From Chryseobacterium cucumeris (GTDB taxonomy: Bacteria; Bacteroidota; Bacteroidia; Flavobacteriales; Weeksellaceae): 64,000 nucleotides of DNA. The DNA lies in contig NZ_LUVZ01000044.1 of assembly GCF_001593385.1 (NCBI RefSeq), forward strand, positions 1-64,000. Direction: 5' to 3'. A model generated the notes under the pieces. The model saw only the letters and a program-made list of their open reading frames with translations, was not told the origin of the DNA and ran no database searches. A program made the position numbers and the translations under genes. This document shows positions 24,916 to 32,975 of the stretch, one piece after another. Numbering within the stretch: position 1 is the stretch's first letter; every line of letters starts with the position of its first letter.

Positions 24916-26136
24916 TTAATGAGTCAGTATACTTTCAAGATCTTTCCAGAACATTGGATAAGACTTTTCTACTACATCTTCATCTTCAATATTGAGCTCG
25001 CCGATCAGACAAAATGGTGCAAAACTCATGGCCATTCTGTGATCCTGATAGGTCTTAATAGAAATATGGCTTTGTGGCTCCCCAAAACTGATTGATTTAA
25101 TCGTCAAATCTGTGATCTCTGTTTCGGTACCCAGCTTTTTAAGCTCATTATATAAAGCCAGAAGCCTGTCGGTTTCCTTTACTCTTAAGGTCCCCAGTCC
25201 GGAAATCTCAAAAGGAATTTTTAAAGCGGCGGCTGTTACACAAAGAGTTTGTGCAATGTCCGGACAGTCGTTCATATCCAGCATAATTTTTTCCGGGAAA
25301 GAAAAGTCAGGCTGAGGTTCAAGCGTTAGTTGATGTTCATCTTCAGAGAATGTAGTTTTGATTCCGAAGAACTTTTCGTAGATGTTGGCAATTGCAGAAT
25401 CTCCCTGTGTGGATTCTTTGTAAAAACTTTTTAGATGAATCTTTTCTCTTCCTAATGCACAGATAGAGTAGAAGTAGGAAGCCGAGCTCCAGTCGCTTTC
25501 CACTTCATAATGTACTACTGCGGAATTGTCAGGAGTGAAAGGTTCTACTTTGATGGTATTTCCTTCAAAACTGCTTTGAATACCAAATCTGGTCAGGATA
25601 TCAAGCGTCATTTCAATATAAGATCTTGAAGTAACGTCACCCACAAGATTAATCACCAATCCATTCTCAAGTTTTCCTGCTATAAGTAGCAGTGAAGTGA
25701 TAAACTGGCTTGAGATATTCGCAGGAACATTTACCGAAGTCTGGGTGATTTTTCTTCCTGTAATTTTTAAAGGGGGAAAACCTTCATTCTCCATATATTC
25801 AATTTCCACTCCAAGATCTCTCAAAGCACTTACCAGATTTTTGATAGGTCTTTCCTTCATTCTTCCGGAACCTGTAAGAACAGTTGTCTTTCCTTCCTGA
25901 ATAGAATAATAAGAAGTGAGAAAACGCATTGCTGTTCCCGCATGATGAATATCTACCACTTCGGTATTCTCAGATAAAGCTTTTTTCAGCAGCTGAGTAT
26001 CCTGAGAATTGGATAAATTCCCGATTTTTATATTGTTAAACAGACTTTCCAGAATCAATAAACGATTCGAAATACTTTTCGAACCGCTGATCTGTACTGT
26101 TTTATCACCTGATAATTTTGATTTTTCTAGCTTCAT
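24916..26136 (-). CDS. aroA: 3-phosphoshikimate 1-carboxyvinyltransferase (EPSP synthase)
   Basis: A 406-aa cytoplasmic enzyme of the shikimate pathway that transfers enolpyruvyl from PEP to shikimate-3-phosphate. The substrate-binding motif SGSKSISNR is at 17-25 (Lys20, Ser21, Arg25), GTAMRFLTSYY and LTGSGRMKERPI follow, and the C-terminal half has VKETDRLLALYNELKKLGTE and TYQDHRMAMSF. The length is slightly short of the usual 420-440. It lies downstream of a MazG-type gene, with a hairpin terminator between, so it may have its own promoter or rely on read-through. Confidence 0.96.
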   Translation of the reverse strand: MKLEKSKLSGDKTVQISGSKSISNRLLILESLFNNIKIGNLSNSQDTQLLKKALSENTEVVDIHHAGTAMRFLTSYYSIQEGKTTVLTGSGRMKERPIKNLVSALRDLGVEIEYMENEGFPPLKITGRKITQTSVNVPANISSQFITSLLLIAGKLENGLVINLVGDVTSRSYIEMTLDILTRFGIQSSFEGNTIKVEPFTPDNSAVVHYEVESDWSSASYFYSICALGREKIHLKSFYKESTQGDSAIANIYEKFFGIKTTFSEDEHQLTLEPQPDFSFPEKIMLDMNDCPDIAQTLCVTAAALKIPFEISGLGTLRVKETDRLLALYNELKKLGTETEITDLTIKSISFGEPQSHISIKTYQDHRMAMSFAPFCLIGELNIEDEDVVEKSYPMFWKDLESILTH

Positions 26137-26153
26137 TATGATCTACATTTCTA

Positions 26154-26199
26154 AAAAAATAATGAGTTACAAATTGATGTATTATTTATAACTCATCAT
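26154..26199 (-). terminator. Terminator between the mazG-like gene and aroA
   Basis: ATGAGTTA (26162-26169) and TAACTCAT (26189-26196) form a stem that on the minus strand is followed by seven T (A run at 26154-26160). Confidence 0.65.
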
Positions 26200-26205
26200 T
26201 TATCA

Positions 26206-26532
26206 TTATTTCAATTTTTCGTTGTTCTGATGCCGGTCTTTATCACGGTCAGTTTTTATTTTCATTTTTCTGTCAAAAGCGTCCTGTAGGTTGACTCCGG
26301 TTTGATTGGCTAAACATAATGTTACAAAAAGCACATCTGCCAGTTCTTCACCAAGATCTTTAGTCTTATCACTTTCCTTTTCGCTTTGTTCACCATATCT
26401 TCTGGCAATAATTCTTGCTACTTCGCCTACTTCTTCTGTCAGCATTGCCATATTGGTAAGCTCATTAAAATACCTTACACCGATGGTTTTGATCCATTCA
26501 TCTACCTGCTGTTGTAACTGTGTAATTTCCAT
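26206..26532 (-). CDS. MazG-type nucleotide pyrophosphohydrolase
   Basis: A 108-aa all-helical protein of the MazG/dUTPase superfamily, which hydrolyses nucleoside triphosphates to the monophosphate and pyrophosphate. The metal-binding motif is visible as LTEEVGEVARII followed by DLGEELADVLFVTL, giving the EExxE and ExxD acidic residues. The Lys/Glu-rich C-terminus is shorter than in two-domain MazG; this is the single-domain form, probably acting as a dimer or tetramer. Its ATG overlaps the stop of the lipoprotein gene before it (TAATG), so they are cotranscribed. A terminator follows it. Confidence 0.9.
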   Translation of the reverse strand: MEITQLQQQVDEWIKTIGVRYFNELTNMAMLTEEVGEVARIIARRYGEQSEKESDKTKDLGEELADVLFVTLCLANQTGVNLQDAFDRKMKIKTDRDKDRHQNNEKLK

Positions 26533-27941
26533 TATTGATAAGCTCCTAAAGTTGGGTTAGTGGTTCTGGAAACATTAACAATATCAAAAGGTACCGTTGC
26601 TGCAACAGCCGCATTTCCTTTTCCAAGAGCCGGAGAACCAGGTTTTACCCTTAAATTCATTTTAGCCATAAAATAATTGACAAACTGAGGTTCTGCATTC
26701 TTCACCGTTTGTATCACATTCGGATTATTGTCAAAAGTGAAACCTGCTCCGGTGGCACTTGTATATTTGATTAATGAATTTTGAAGCAAGAATTCAAACT
26801 GCTGTCCCGGAGTTTGCTCAAAATGAACAGCATCATCCCTGTCAGAATAGACAATACTGTTTTTGATGTCAAGCTGCTGTAAGGCTCCTTGTTGCGACTG
26901 CCCGGCGTCATTTTTCCATTCATTGGCTGCAAAAATTCCTGCTCTGTCAAAAGAACTCATTGTTTTAGAATAATTCGCAATGGTAGCATGAGTATAGCTG
27001 TGTTTTCCACCCAGGAAAATCCCTACACAGGATAAACCGCAGTTGTTCATCACAAGATTGTTCGCATTCACGGTAGAACCTACGGCATAAATTCCGTACT
27101 CAAAGAAAGTATGGATGAAGGAATTGGTGATGGTAGCATTGGTTTGCTTCATGTCCAGCCCTCTAGTCCCTCCGAAAAGTCTTGCATGGTTCATCTTAAG
27201 GGTAGAATTGGCCTCCATTTTAATAGAATTCCAGTTTTTAGGAATCGTATCATAATAAGGATCATTCCTGTCTCCGCGAAGAATAACCTGATCTGCCTGA
27301 GTACCGTTAATATTTAAGACCGCTCCGGAAGAAACTTTCATTCCGCTGTTTTTGTGGAAGTATACTTTCGTTCCGGGATTGATATCCAATGTTATATTAG
27401 GATTAATGGTAAGATTTCCGTAGATGATCTTTGCTTTATTGTTATTCCATGTAGTGGAACTGGTAATTACATTCGGGTTTCCGGGAGTCTGAATGAAAAA
27501 TTCAGCATCCTGAACGACAGAAAATAAAGTTACATGCTGTTGTCCGCCAGGACTTGTAAAAAGAACTTTGTCTTCTGCAATGGCTTCCGGTCCTGTAGCT
27601 TCCGGAGCAATTTCAACAAAAATATAAAGGCTGTCTTTCTTTCTTAAAGGAACATTTTTAAAATCATATCCCGGTTTTCCATCTACATTGATTCTATATA
27701 ATGAAGCAGCTCCTTTTTCAAGGTTCACTCTTGGGATCATGATATCCTTATCTTCATTATTATATACTTTTACAACATAAGTTTCTGAACGTACCTGATG
27801 ATATACCGTATCACAAAATACCGTATCTCTGGAGAAGCGGAGTTCCTGTGAAGGACTGTCAAACGTTATGTCATCTTTATTACATGATACTGCTACAAGT
27901 AACATCCAGAAGGAAAAAGCCAGTAATAATTTGAATTTCAT
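26532..27941 (-). CDS. Lipoprotein with a predicted right-handed beta-helix
   Basis: A 469-aa lipoprotein with lipobox LLVAVSC (Cys20). Residues 30-160 read as an Ig-like domain (PSQELRFSRDTVFCDTVYHQ). Residues about 170-440 have repeated short beta strands with Asn ladders (NITLDINPGTKVYFHKNSG, LNINGTQADQVILRG, LKMNHARLFGGTRGL), as in right-handed beta-helices such as those of pectate-lyase-like or parallel-beta-helix repeat proteins. The function is unknown; a polysaccharide-binding or lyase role is possible. It shares a TAnnTTTG promoter with the MazG gene, which overlaps its end. Coupling to a nucleotide-cleaning enzyme is unexpected and may be accidental. Confidence 0.8.
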   Translation of the reverse strand: MKFKLLLAFSFWMLLVAVSCNKDDITFDSPSQELRFSRDTVFCDTVYHQVRSETYVVKVYNNEDKDIMIPRVNLEKGAASLYRINVDGKPGYDFKNVPLRKKDSLYIFVEIAPEATGPEAIAEDKVLFTSPGGQQHVTLFSVVQDAEFFIQTPGNPNVITSSTTWNNNKAKIIYGNLTINPNITLDINPGTKVYFHKNSGMKVSSGAVLNINGTQADQVILRGDRNDPYYDTIPKNWNSIKMEANSTLKMNHARLFGGTRGLDMKQTNATITNSFIHTFFEYGIYAVGSTVNANNLVMNNCGLSCVGIFLGGKHSYTHATIANYSKTMSSFDRAGIFAANEWKNDAGQSQQGALQQLDIKNSIVYSDRDDAVHFEQTPGQQFEFLLQNSLIKYTSATGAGFTFDNNPNVIQTVKNAEPQFVNYFMAKMNLRVKPGSPALGKGNAAVAATVPFDIVNVSRTTNPTLGAYQ

Positions 27942-27965
27942 TGAAATTAAAGTTTAAGTAAGTTC

Positions 27966-27973
27966 CAAATTTA
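27966..27973 (-). promoter_or_regulatory. -7 promoter box of the beta-helix lipoprotein gene
   Basis: TAAATTTG on the minus strand, 24 bases before the ATG. It faces away from the rpmE2 promoter. Confidence 0.5.
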
Positions 27974-28022
27974 ACGAAAATACTTTGAATTTCTTATCTA
28001 TAAAAAAATATTGAATTCAGTA

Positions 28023-28053
28023 TTTGGAATTTTAAAAAAATGTTGTATTTTTG
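28023..28053 (+). promoter_or_regulatory. Full -33/-7 promoter of rpmE2
   Basis: TTTG at 28023-28026, a 19-base spacer, then TATTTTTG at 28046-28053. This is an exact fit to the Bacteroidota promoter consensus. Confidence 0.8.
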
Positions 28054-28125
28054 CAACCTAAAATTTAGCAGAGAAATATCCATTACTATTTCGAAAGCAA
28101 ACTTAATTTTTTTAAAAATAGTATT

Positions 28126-28377
28126 ATGAAAAACGGAATCCACCCAGAAAATTATAGACTTGTTGTTTTCAAAGATATGAGTAACGACGAGGTGTTTCTT
28201 TGCAAGTCTACTGCAGAAACAAAAGACACTATTGAGTACGAAGGACAAGAGTATCCTCTAATCAAAATGGAAATCTCTTCAACTTCTCACCCTTTCTACA
28301 CTGGTAAAGTGAAACTAGTTGACACTGCAGGTAGAGTTGATAAGTTCATGAACAAGTATAAAAAATTCGCTAAGTAA
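28126..28377 (+). CDS. rpmE2: Ribosomal protein L31, type B
   Basis: An 83-aa basic protein of the large ribosomal subunit. It starts MKNGIHPENYRLVVFKDMSN and ends RVDKFMNKYKKFAK, with EISSTSHPFYTGK in the middle, which is the L31 family signature. It lacks the four-cysteine zinc motif of type A L31, so it is type B and zinc-independent. Length is as expected (82-90 aa). A complete promoter lies 73 bases upstream and a terminator follows, so it is monocistronic. The leader between is AT-rich with no clear structure. Confidence 0.97.
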   Translation: MKNGIHPENYRLVVFKDMSNDEVFLCKSTAETKDTIEYEGQEYPLIKMEISSTSHPFYTGKVKLVDTAGRVDKFMNKYKKFAK

Positions 28378-28398
28378 TTTTTATACATTAAAAATATT

Positions 28399-28429
28399 AA
28401 AGTCTTCCAATTTTTGGGAGACTTTTTTT
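28399..28429 (+). terminator. Terminator of rpmE2
   Basis: AAGTCTTCC, a short loop and GGGAGACTT form a stem followed by seven T. It overlaps the -33 element of the next gene. Confidence 0.8.
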
Positions 28430-28441
28430 ATTGTAAATTTG
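28413..28441 (+). promoter_or_regulatory. Promoter of the glmU-like gene, overlapping the rpmE2 terminator
   Basis: TTTG at 28413-28416, inside the terminator loop, a 17-base spacer, then TAAATTTG at 28434-28441. The start codon comes 37 bases later. Confidence 0.6.
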
Positions 28442-28477
28442 TTGACCTTTAACATAAACCTTAAACTTAAAAACTGA

Positions 28478-29641
28478 ATGATGCAGTTGGTATTTTCAGA
28501 CGCACAATATTGGGAAGATTTTCTTCCGCTTACTTTTACCCGTCCGGTTGCTGCTATGCGATGCGGAATCCTTACATTTTCTGAAAGATGGCAGAAAATA
28601 CTTGAAAACACTGAAGTAACTTATTTCACGGAAATATACCTTCAGGATAAATTTAAAAGCCCGGAGGAAAAAGAAAGTCTATTTTTAGTTCCCAATTTCC
28701 TTCCTACAGAAACCGTAATTCAACAGATTAAAGATCTTAAGCAAGGGGAGGCACTGGTGTATGAAGACGAATTAATCGCCGCTAAAATCAATATGAAAGG
28801 GTTTTCTCTGAACCAGATTGAAAAAATGACGGATATTAAGGAAGAACTCGTTTTTTTCAAAAGACCGAAAGATCTTTTTACCTATAACCATCACGCGATT
28901 GATTTTGATTTTGAACTGCTTACTAAAGGAAGAACTTCACAGGAATTGTCTTCAACCAATGGTTTCTTAGGCGATAAAAAAGATCTGTTTATTGAAGAAG
29001 GAGCTTATGTTGAATTCTCTACCATCAATACAAAAACAGGGAAGATTTACATCGGGAAAAATACTGAGATCATGGAAGGCTGCCATCTTCGCGGGCCAAT
29101 TGCGCTTTGTGATGATTCCAAATTCAACCTTGGCGCTAAAATTTACGGAGCTACCACCATCGGCCCTCACTGTAAAGTAGGTGGTGAAGTGAATAACATT
29201 ATTATCTTCGGATACTCAAGTAAAGGGCATGAGGGTTTTGTAGGAAACTCTGTGATTGGGGAGTGGTGTAATTTCGGAGCGGATACGAATTCTTCCAACA
29301 TGAAAAATAATTATGGTAGTGTAAAATTCTGGAACTACAGAACAAAATCATTCGAAGATACAGGATTACAGTTTGCAGGTCTGATTATGGGAGATCATTC
29401 CAAAACAGCCATCAATACCCAATTGAATACAGGAACGGTAATCGGCGTTGCTTCCAATATCTTCAAACCAGGTTTTCCCCCTAACCTTGTGGAAAACTTT
29501 TCATGGGGCGGCTCGAAAGATGATGAAAGATTCAAACTTGATAAAGTATATGAAGTCGCAGAAAGAGCCATGGCGAGAAGAAAAGTGGCTTTAACAGAAG
29601 AAGATAAAGCGATTCTGAAATATATTTTTGATACGTATTAA
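28478..29641 (+). CDS. GlmU-family sugar nucleotidyltransferase/acetyltransferase-like protein
   Basis: A 387-aa protein of the alternative GlmU type found in Bacteroidota. The N-terminal part (about 1-180) is a degenerate nucleotidyltransferase domain (MQLVFSDAQYWEDFLPLTFT, RPVAAMRCGILTF). From about 190 there is a left-handed beta-helix acyltransferase (GKIYIGKNTEIMEGCHLRGP, ATTIGPHCKVGGEV), with GHEGFVGNSVIGEWCNFGAD and ending in a short helix. Family members are thought to make UDP-N-acetylglucosamine from glucosamine-1-phosphate, but the nucleotide-binding motif is weaker than in classical GlmU. It could equally be a related sugar-modifying enzyme. It has its own promoter and terminator. 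Confidence 0.85.
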   Translation: MMQLVFSDAQYWEDFLPLTFTRPVAAMRCGILTFSERWQKILENTEVTYFTEIYLQDKFKSPEEKESLFLVPNFLPTETVIQQIKDLKQGEALVYEDELIAAKINMKGFSLNQIEKMTDIKEELVFFKRPKDLFTYNHHAIDFDFELLTKGRTSQELSSTNGFLGDKKDLFIEEGAYVEFSTINTKTGKIYIGKNTEIMEGCHLRGPIALCDDSKFNLGAKIYGATTIGPHCKVGGEVNNIIIFGYSSKGHEGFVGNSVIGEWCNFGADTNSSNMKNNYGSVKFWNYRTKSFEDTGLQFAGLIMGDHSKTAINTQLNTGTVIGVASNIFKPGFPPNLVENFSWGGSKDDERFKLDKVYEVAERAMARRKVALTEEDKAILKYIFDTY

Positions 29642-29654
29642 TTCAATAAAAATA

Positions 29655-29684
29655 AAAAACTTCAAATTATTTGAAGTTTTTTTA
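29655..29684 (+). terminator. Terminator of the glmU-like gene
   Basis: AAACTTCAAAT pairs with ATTTGAAGTTT, followed by T. It lies directly after the stop. The T-rich end merges with a TATTTTTG box (29683-29690) that may serve the sigma-factor gene. Confidence 0.75.
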
Positions 29685-29740
29685 TTTTTGATGTAATAGA
29701 TAAGTAATAGCAATTGTCTTACCTATAAGAAACAAAACTC

Positions 29741-30250
29741 ATGACCCAAGAAACTTTCAAGAATACGGTGTTTATTCTCAAAGACGAGATGTATCGTTTT
29801 GCGAAGCGGTTTGTCATGAGCAGTGATGAAGCAGAAGATGTGGTACAGGATCTCATGATGAAGTTTTGGCAGAAGAGGGATGAGCTTGAGCAATTCGGGA
29901 ACTTTAAATCCTATGCGCTGAAGTCTGTCCGGAACGAATGCCTGAACAGATTGAAGCATCACGACGTAAAGATCGGCTTTGCGGATATGCAGCTTCACCG
30001 CTCGGAGCTTTACAGTATGGAAGTTGATAACCTTAAGGAACATATTGTAGGATTTATCAATCAGCTCCCTGAGAAACAGAAGATGGTCATCCACTTGAAA
30101 GATGTAGAAGAGTATGATGTTTCCGAAATTTCTGAAATGCTGGAAATGGAGGAAAATGCAGTAAGGGTAAACCTGATGCGTGCGAGACAAAAAGTAAAAG
30201 AACAAATCTCACAACTGATGAGCTATGAAAAAAGATCAATTACAAGATAA
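29741..30250 (+). CDS. ECF-type RNA polymerase sigma factor
   Basis: A 169-aa sigma factor with region 2 (about 10-75: DEMYRFAKRFVMSSDEAEDV, VQDLMMKFWQKRDEL) and region 4 (about 105-160: INQLPEKQKMVIHLKDVEEY, ISEMLEMEENAVRVNLMRAR). This two-region form is typical of extracytoplasmic function sigma factors. The gene overlaps the next one by 26 bases, which encodes a membrane protein placed like an anti-sigma factor. The downstream genes encode secreted DUF4252 proteins, so the regulon probably concerns the cell envelope. A TATTTTTG box at 29683-29690 lies about 50 bases upstream. Its DNA target is not deducible. Confidence 0.93.
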   Translation: MTQETFKNTVFILKDEMYRFAKRFVMSSDEAEDVVQDLMMKFWQKRDELEQFGNFKSYALKSVRNECLNRLKHHDVKIGFADMQLHRSELYSMEVDNLKEHIVGFINQLPEKQKMVIHLKDVEEYDVSEISEMLEMEENAVRVNLMRARQKVKEQISQLMSYEKRSITR

Positions 30251-30914
30251 ATACAACGAAGTCTTCCGGGAAATTAAGGAAGAAAAAATGGACTGGAGTT
30301 TTGAAGATTTTCTTCAGACTGCAGAAGGTACGGAGCCTGAACAGAATATGGCACCTATCATCCCATTAGGCGAAAAAAAGAAACCTTCATTTCCTAAATG
30401 GTTCTGGATGGCCGCCAGTGTAATGTTGGTTTTGGGTATCGGCTTATTTATCAATTATAATAATTCCGGTACGGCAGATGCCCTGGACAGAGAAAAACTG
30501 GTGAAAGACGAGATCTTAAAACAGAAATCAGGGTTCATTGAAGAAAACAGTGATCATCAGGAACAGGTTGCAGTGAATCATACAGACTCTATTTCCGGTG
30601 TGAAAAAAGATTCTGTTTTTCAGGACAACCAGGTGGCAGAAAAAGATGTAATGGATGAAATTCTGCCAAAAAGAGGAAGGCTTAAAAAAGAAAGAAAACC
30701 TAGATATGTTGATAATTCTTCCTTCCCAGGTAAAAATGTAAATGATTCTGCAACAGCTTACAATGACTCTTATGTTATTGTAAACGGAAAACGAATTAGT
30801 AGTGAAAAAGAAGCCCTGGATGTTACAAGATACTCCTTTATGAAATTAGGAAACGAGTTTAAAAAAACAGTAGCATCTTCCCAAAAAAATGAAAATCTTG
30901 ACAGCGAATACTAA
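30225..30914 (+). CDS. Single-pass membrane protein, possible anti-sigma factor
   Basis: A 229-aa protein with a charged cytoplasmic N-terminus (about 1-58), one membrane segment (about 59-80, WFWMAASVMLVLGIGLFINY) and a hydrophilic, Lys/Asp/Ser-rich periplasmic tail without obvious fold. The position after an ECF sigma gene, with overlapping frames, is typical of anti-sigma factors, but I do not see a zinc-binding HxxxCxxC motif. It could be an atypical anti-sigma factor, or a membrane sensor without sigma binding. Translational coupling to the sigma gene is likely. The following gene starts 16 bases after its stop. Confidence 0.75.
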   Translation: MKKDQLQDKYNEVFREIKEEKMDWSFEDFLQTAEGTEPEQNMAPIIPLGEKKKPSFPKWFWMAASVMLVLGIGLFINYNNSGTADALDREKLVKDEILKQKSGFIEENSDHQEQVAVNHTDSISGVKKDSVFQDNQVAEKDVMDEILPKRGRLKKERKPRYVDNSSFPGKNVNDSATAYNDSYVIVNGKRISSEKEALDVTRYSFMKLGNEFKKTVASSQKNENLDSEY

Positions 30915-30930
30915 AAATCAGCTCAATCTC

Positions 30931-32217
30931 ATGAAAAAAATATTTTTTATAATAGCCATAATGCTAAGCAGTTTTGCAACATCTTCTGCACAGACTGACA
31001 AACTGAACAAGCTTTTTCAGGATTTTGAAAAAAATGGAGGAGTAACATCTATCAATATCAAGAAGCCAATGTTCAAACTACTGAATACCATTGATGTTAA
31101 TGATGCTTATGTAGGAAAGATAAAACCAATTTTGAACGAAGTAGAAGGGTTGAAAATCCTGATCATTCCCAAAATAACATTCCCGGATCGTTTAAAGGAT
31201 GAAAATCTCGCGAATATAAGAATGAACGAAGAAAAGACGGATCGGGTGAATAAAGCTCTACGATCTCTTAATTTCAATGAACTGATGTCCATGAGCAGTG
31301 ATGGTACTTCCATGAAGTTCCTGGCCGAAGAAGAAAAAGATAATTATCTGGAAAATCTTGTGTTCAATGTAGATTCCAAAGAAGAGAATATTATTTTTAT
31401 TCTTAATGGAAAAATGAAACTGTCAGATGTGAACAAAATCATTAATTCCGGCGAAACAATTACTTCTTCTGTGACAAGTACCATGAAAAGCAGCCTTACT
31501 TCAGAGAATACATCTTCTTACCTGAATGGAGATAGCAGAAATGTAGGTGAGTTTTCAAAAATAGATGCCAGCGTGGGAGTAAATGTTACCTTCAAGCAGG
31601 AAAATAACAGAAGTGTAAAAGTGATTGCCGATGCAGATAAACTTCAATATGTCATCACTAAAGTGGAAAACGGAGTGCTGAAAATATATGTGGATAATAA
31701 AGGCGTTCGAAATCTTAGATTTAAAAATCTTAATGTGAACGTTTCGGCTCCTAATCTTCACGGTATAAAAACTTCATCGGGAAGTATTTTTACAGCTGTA
31801 GATACTGTTAATGAGAATAGCATGGAGATCGATGCAGAATCAGGCTCTATTATTAAAGGAGCTTTCAATGTAAAACAAGCTGCCGCTGTTACAGTGAGCT
31901 CTGGTGCTGTTGTGAATGCTGAACTTGTCACAGAGAAGCTGGCTTTGGATACCTCAAGCGGAGCAAGTGTAAACTTATCCGGAGAAGCTGTTTCTGCAGT
32001 AATAGAAACGAGTAGCGGTGCTTCGTGTAAAGCCGATGACCTTAAGATTACCACAGCAGTTGCAGAATCTACTTCAGGAGCAAGTCTTTCCTTACTTGTT
32101 ACAGACAAATTAAAAGTAAGTGTTTCTTCAGGAGCTGATGTAAAACTGAAAGGAAATCCTGAGCTAGATGCCAAAGTGGACAAAATTTCGGGAGGAAGCC
32201 TCAGACAAATCAAATAA
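30931..32217 (+). CDS. Secreted DUF4252 plus GIN/DUF2807-like protein
   Basis: A 428-aa secreted protein. The signal peptide MKKIFFIIAIMLSSFATSSA starts at the ATG at 30931; an earlier in-frame ATG at 30889 lies in the previous gene and would spoil it. Residues about 20-180 resemble DUF4252 (NINGG-like start, KILIIPKITFPDR, FLAEEEKDNYLENLVFNVDS). From about 210 to the end the sequence is a GIN/DUF2807 beta-solenoid head: FSKIDASVGVNVTFKQENNR, VSAPNLHGIKTSSGS, and repeated TSSGASV, SSGAVV and SSGADV steps. DUF4252 and GIN parts are normally separate genes; here they are fused. It is in an operon with the sigma factor and a second DUF4252 gene. Confidence 0.85.
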   Translation: MKKIFFIIAIMLSSFATSSAQTDKLNKLFQDFEKNGGVTSINIKKPMFKLLNTIDVNDAYVGKIKPILNEVEGLKILIIPKITFPDRLKDENLANIRMNEEKTDRVNKALRSLNFNELMSMSSDGTSMKFLAEEEKDNYLENLVFNVDSKEENIIFILNGKMKLSDVNKIINSGETITSSVTSTMKSSLTSENTSSYLNGDSRNVGEFSKIDASVGVNVTFKQENNRSVKVIADADKLQYVITKVENGVLKIYVDNKGVRNLRFKNLNVNVSAPNLHGIKTSSGSIFTAVDTVNENSMEIDAESGSIIKGAFNVKQAAAVTVSSGAVVNAELVTEKLALDTSSGASVNLSGEAVSAVIETSSGASCKADDLKITTAVAESTSGASLSLLVTDKLKVSVSSGADVKLKGNPELDAKVDKISGGSLRQIK

Positions 32218-32230
32218 AAAAAACTAACCT

Positions 32231-32734
32231 ATGAAGACTCTTAAAAACATTTTTCTCGTGATTCTGACAATTGGGCTGATGCAGTCATGTATTGTCTCAG
32301 AAAAGCCGAATATAGATTTTTTTCAGAATTCAAAATATGATTTCAAGGGCGCACAGTTTGCAAGTATTAATGTGCCCATGGTTTTAGCTAAATCTTATAT
32401 TAAGAAAGCCCTTAGAGAAGAAGGAGAAGGTGAAGAGACCATAGATATGGTTAAGAAAGCCTCTAAAATAAAAGTCCTTACTGTAACCAATGGGAGTAAG
32501 GAAATGCTAAATGACTATGCTCAGTTTTTGAATAACAATCATTATGAAGAGTGGGCTAGCATAAAACATGATGGAGAAGATATCAACATTAGAGTAAAAC
32601 AGGACGGAGAGATCATTAAAAATATGCTGATCACTGTAGGTTCCAGCAAGAATGAAATGGTTTTTGTAGATGTAAAAGGAAGTTTTACGGCTAATGATAT
32701 TTCAAAAATGATTAATTCTGTTTCTGATAAATAA
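32231..32734 (+). CDS. DUF4252-like lipoprotein
   Basis: A 167-aa lipoprotein with lipobox LMQSC (Cys20). The body (FASINVPMVLAKSYIKKALR, IKVLTVTNGSKEML, EEWASIKHDGEDINIRVKQD, MVFVDVKGSFTANDISKMI) matches the DUF4252 pattern and is similar to the N-terminal half of the preceding fusion protein, though it has no GIN head. The function of DUF4252 is unknown; it often occurs with ECF sigma factors in Bacteroidota. Starts 13 bases after the previous stop and is the last gene before a terminator. Confidence 0.88.
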   Translation: MKTLKNIFLVILTIGLMQSCIVSEKPNIDFFQNSKYDFKGAQFASINVPMVLAKSYIKKALREEGEGEETIDMVKKASKIKVLTVTNGSKEMLNDYAQFLNNNHYEEWASIKHDGEDINIRVKQDGEIIKNMLITVGSSKNEMVFVDVKGSFTANDISKMINSVSDK

Positions 32735-32854
32735 TCATATCACCTCAAGAATTCAACCTGGATGAAAATGGAAACCTTATGAAACAGACCTTCAATGTTC
32801 ATATTTAACATATAAATAAAGTAGTTTCAAACTTATTCAATTATTTTGTACAGT

Positions 32855-32882
32855 AACCGTTCTGATAAAAGGACGGTTTTTT
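32855..32882 (+). terminator. Terminator of the sigma-factor operon
   Basis: AACCGTTC, nine loop bases and GACGGTT, followed by six T. It lies about 120 bases after the last gene. Confidence 0.75.
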
Positions 32883-32953
32883 GATTTAAGTTATTGATTA
32901 TTAATTTTTATTTAAACTATCAAAAAGGATTTTCATATCTCACTAAAATAACC

Positions 32954-32961
32954 TAATTTTG
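32954..32961 (+). promoter_or_regulatory. -7 promoter box of guaB
   Basis: TAATTTTG at 15 bases before the ATG matches TAnnTTTG; the -33 element is not clear. Confidence 0.55.
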
Positions 32962-32975
32962 CAAAGAAAGTAAAG

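Noticed and set aside
29723..30205. Minus-strand frame of 160 codons opposite the sigma-factor gene
   Set aside because: Antisense to a recognised ECF sigma factor; no motif.
30889..30930. ATG upstream of the DUF4252-GIN gene
   Set aside because: It lies in the previous gene and would add 14 residues before a perfect signal peptide.
31758..32213. Minus-strand frame of 151 codons opposite the GIN domain
   Set aside because: Its regular composition comes from the repeated SSGAS coding strand; it has no start context.
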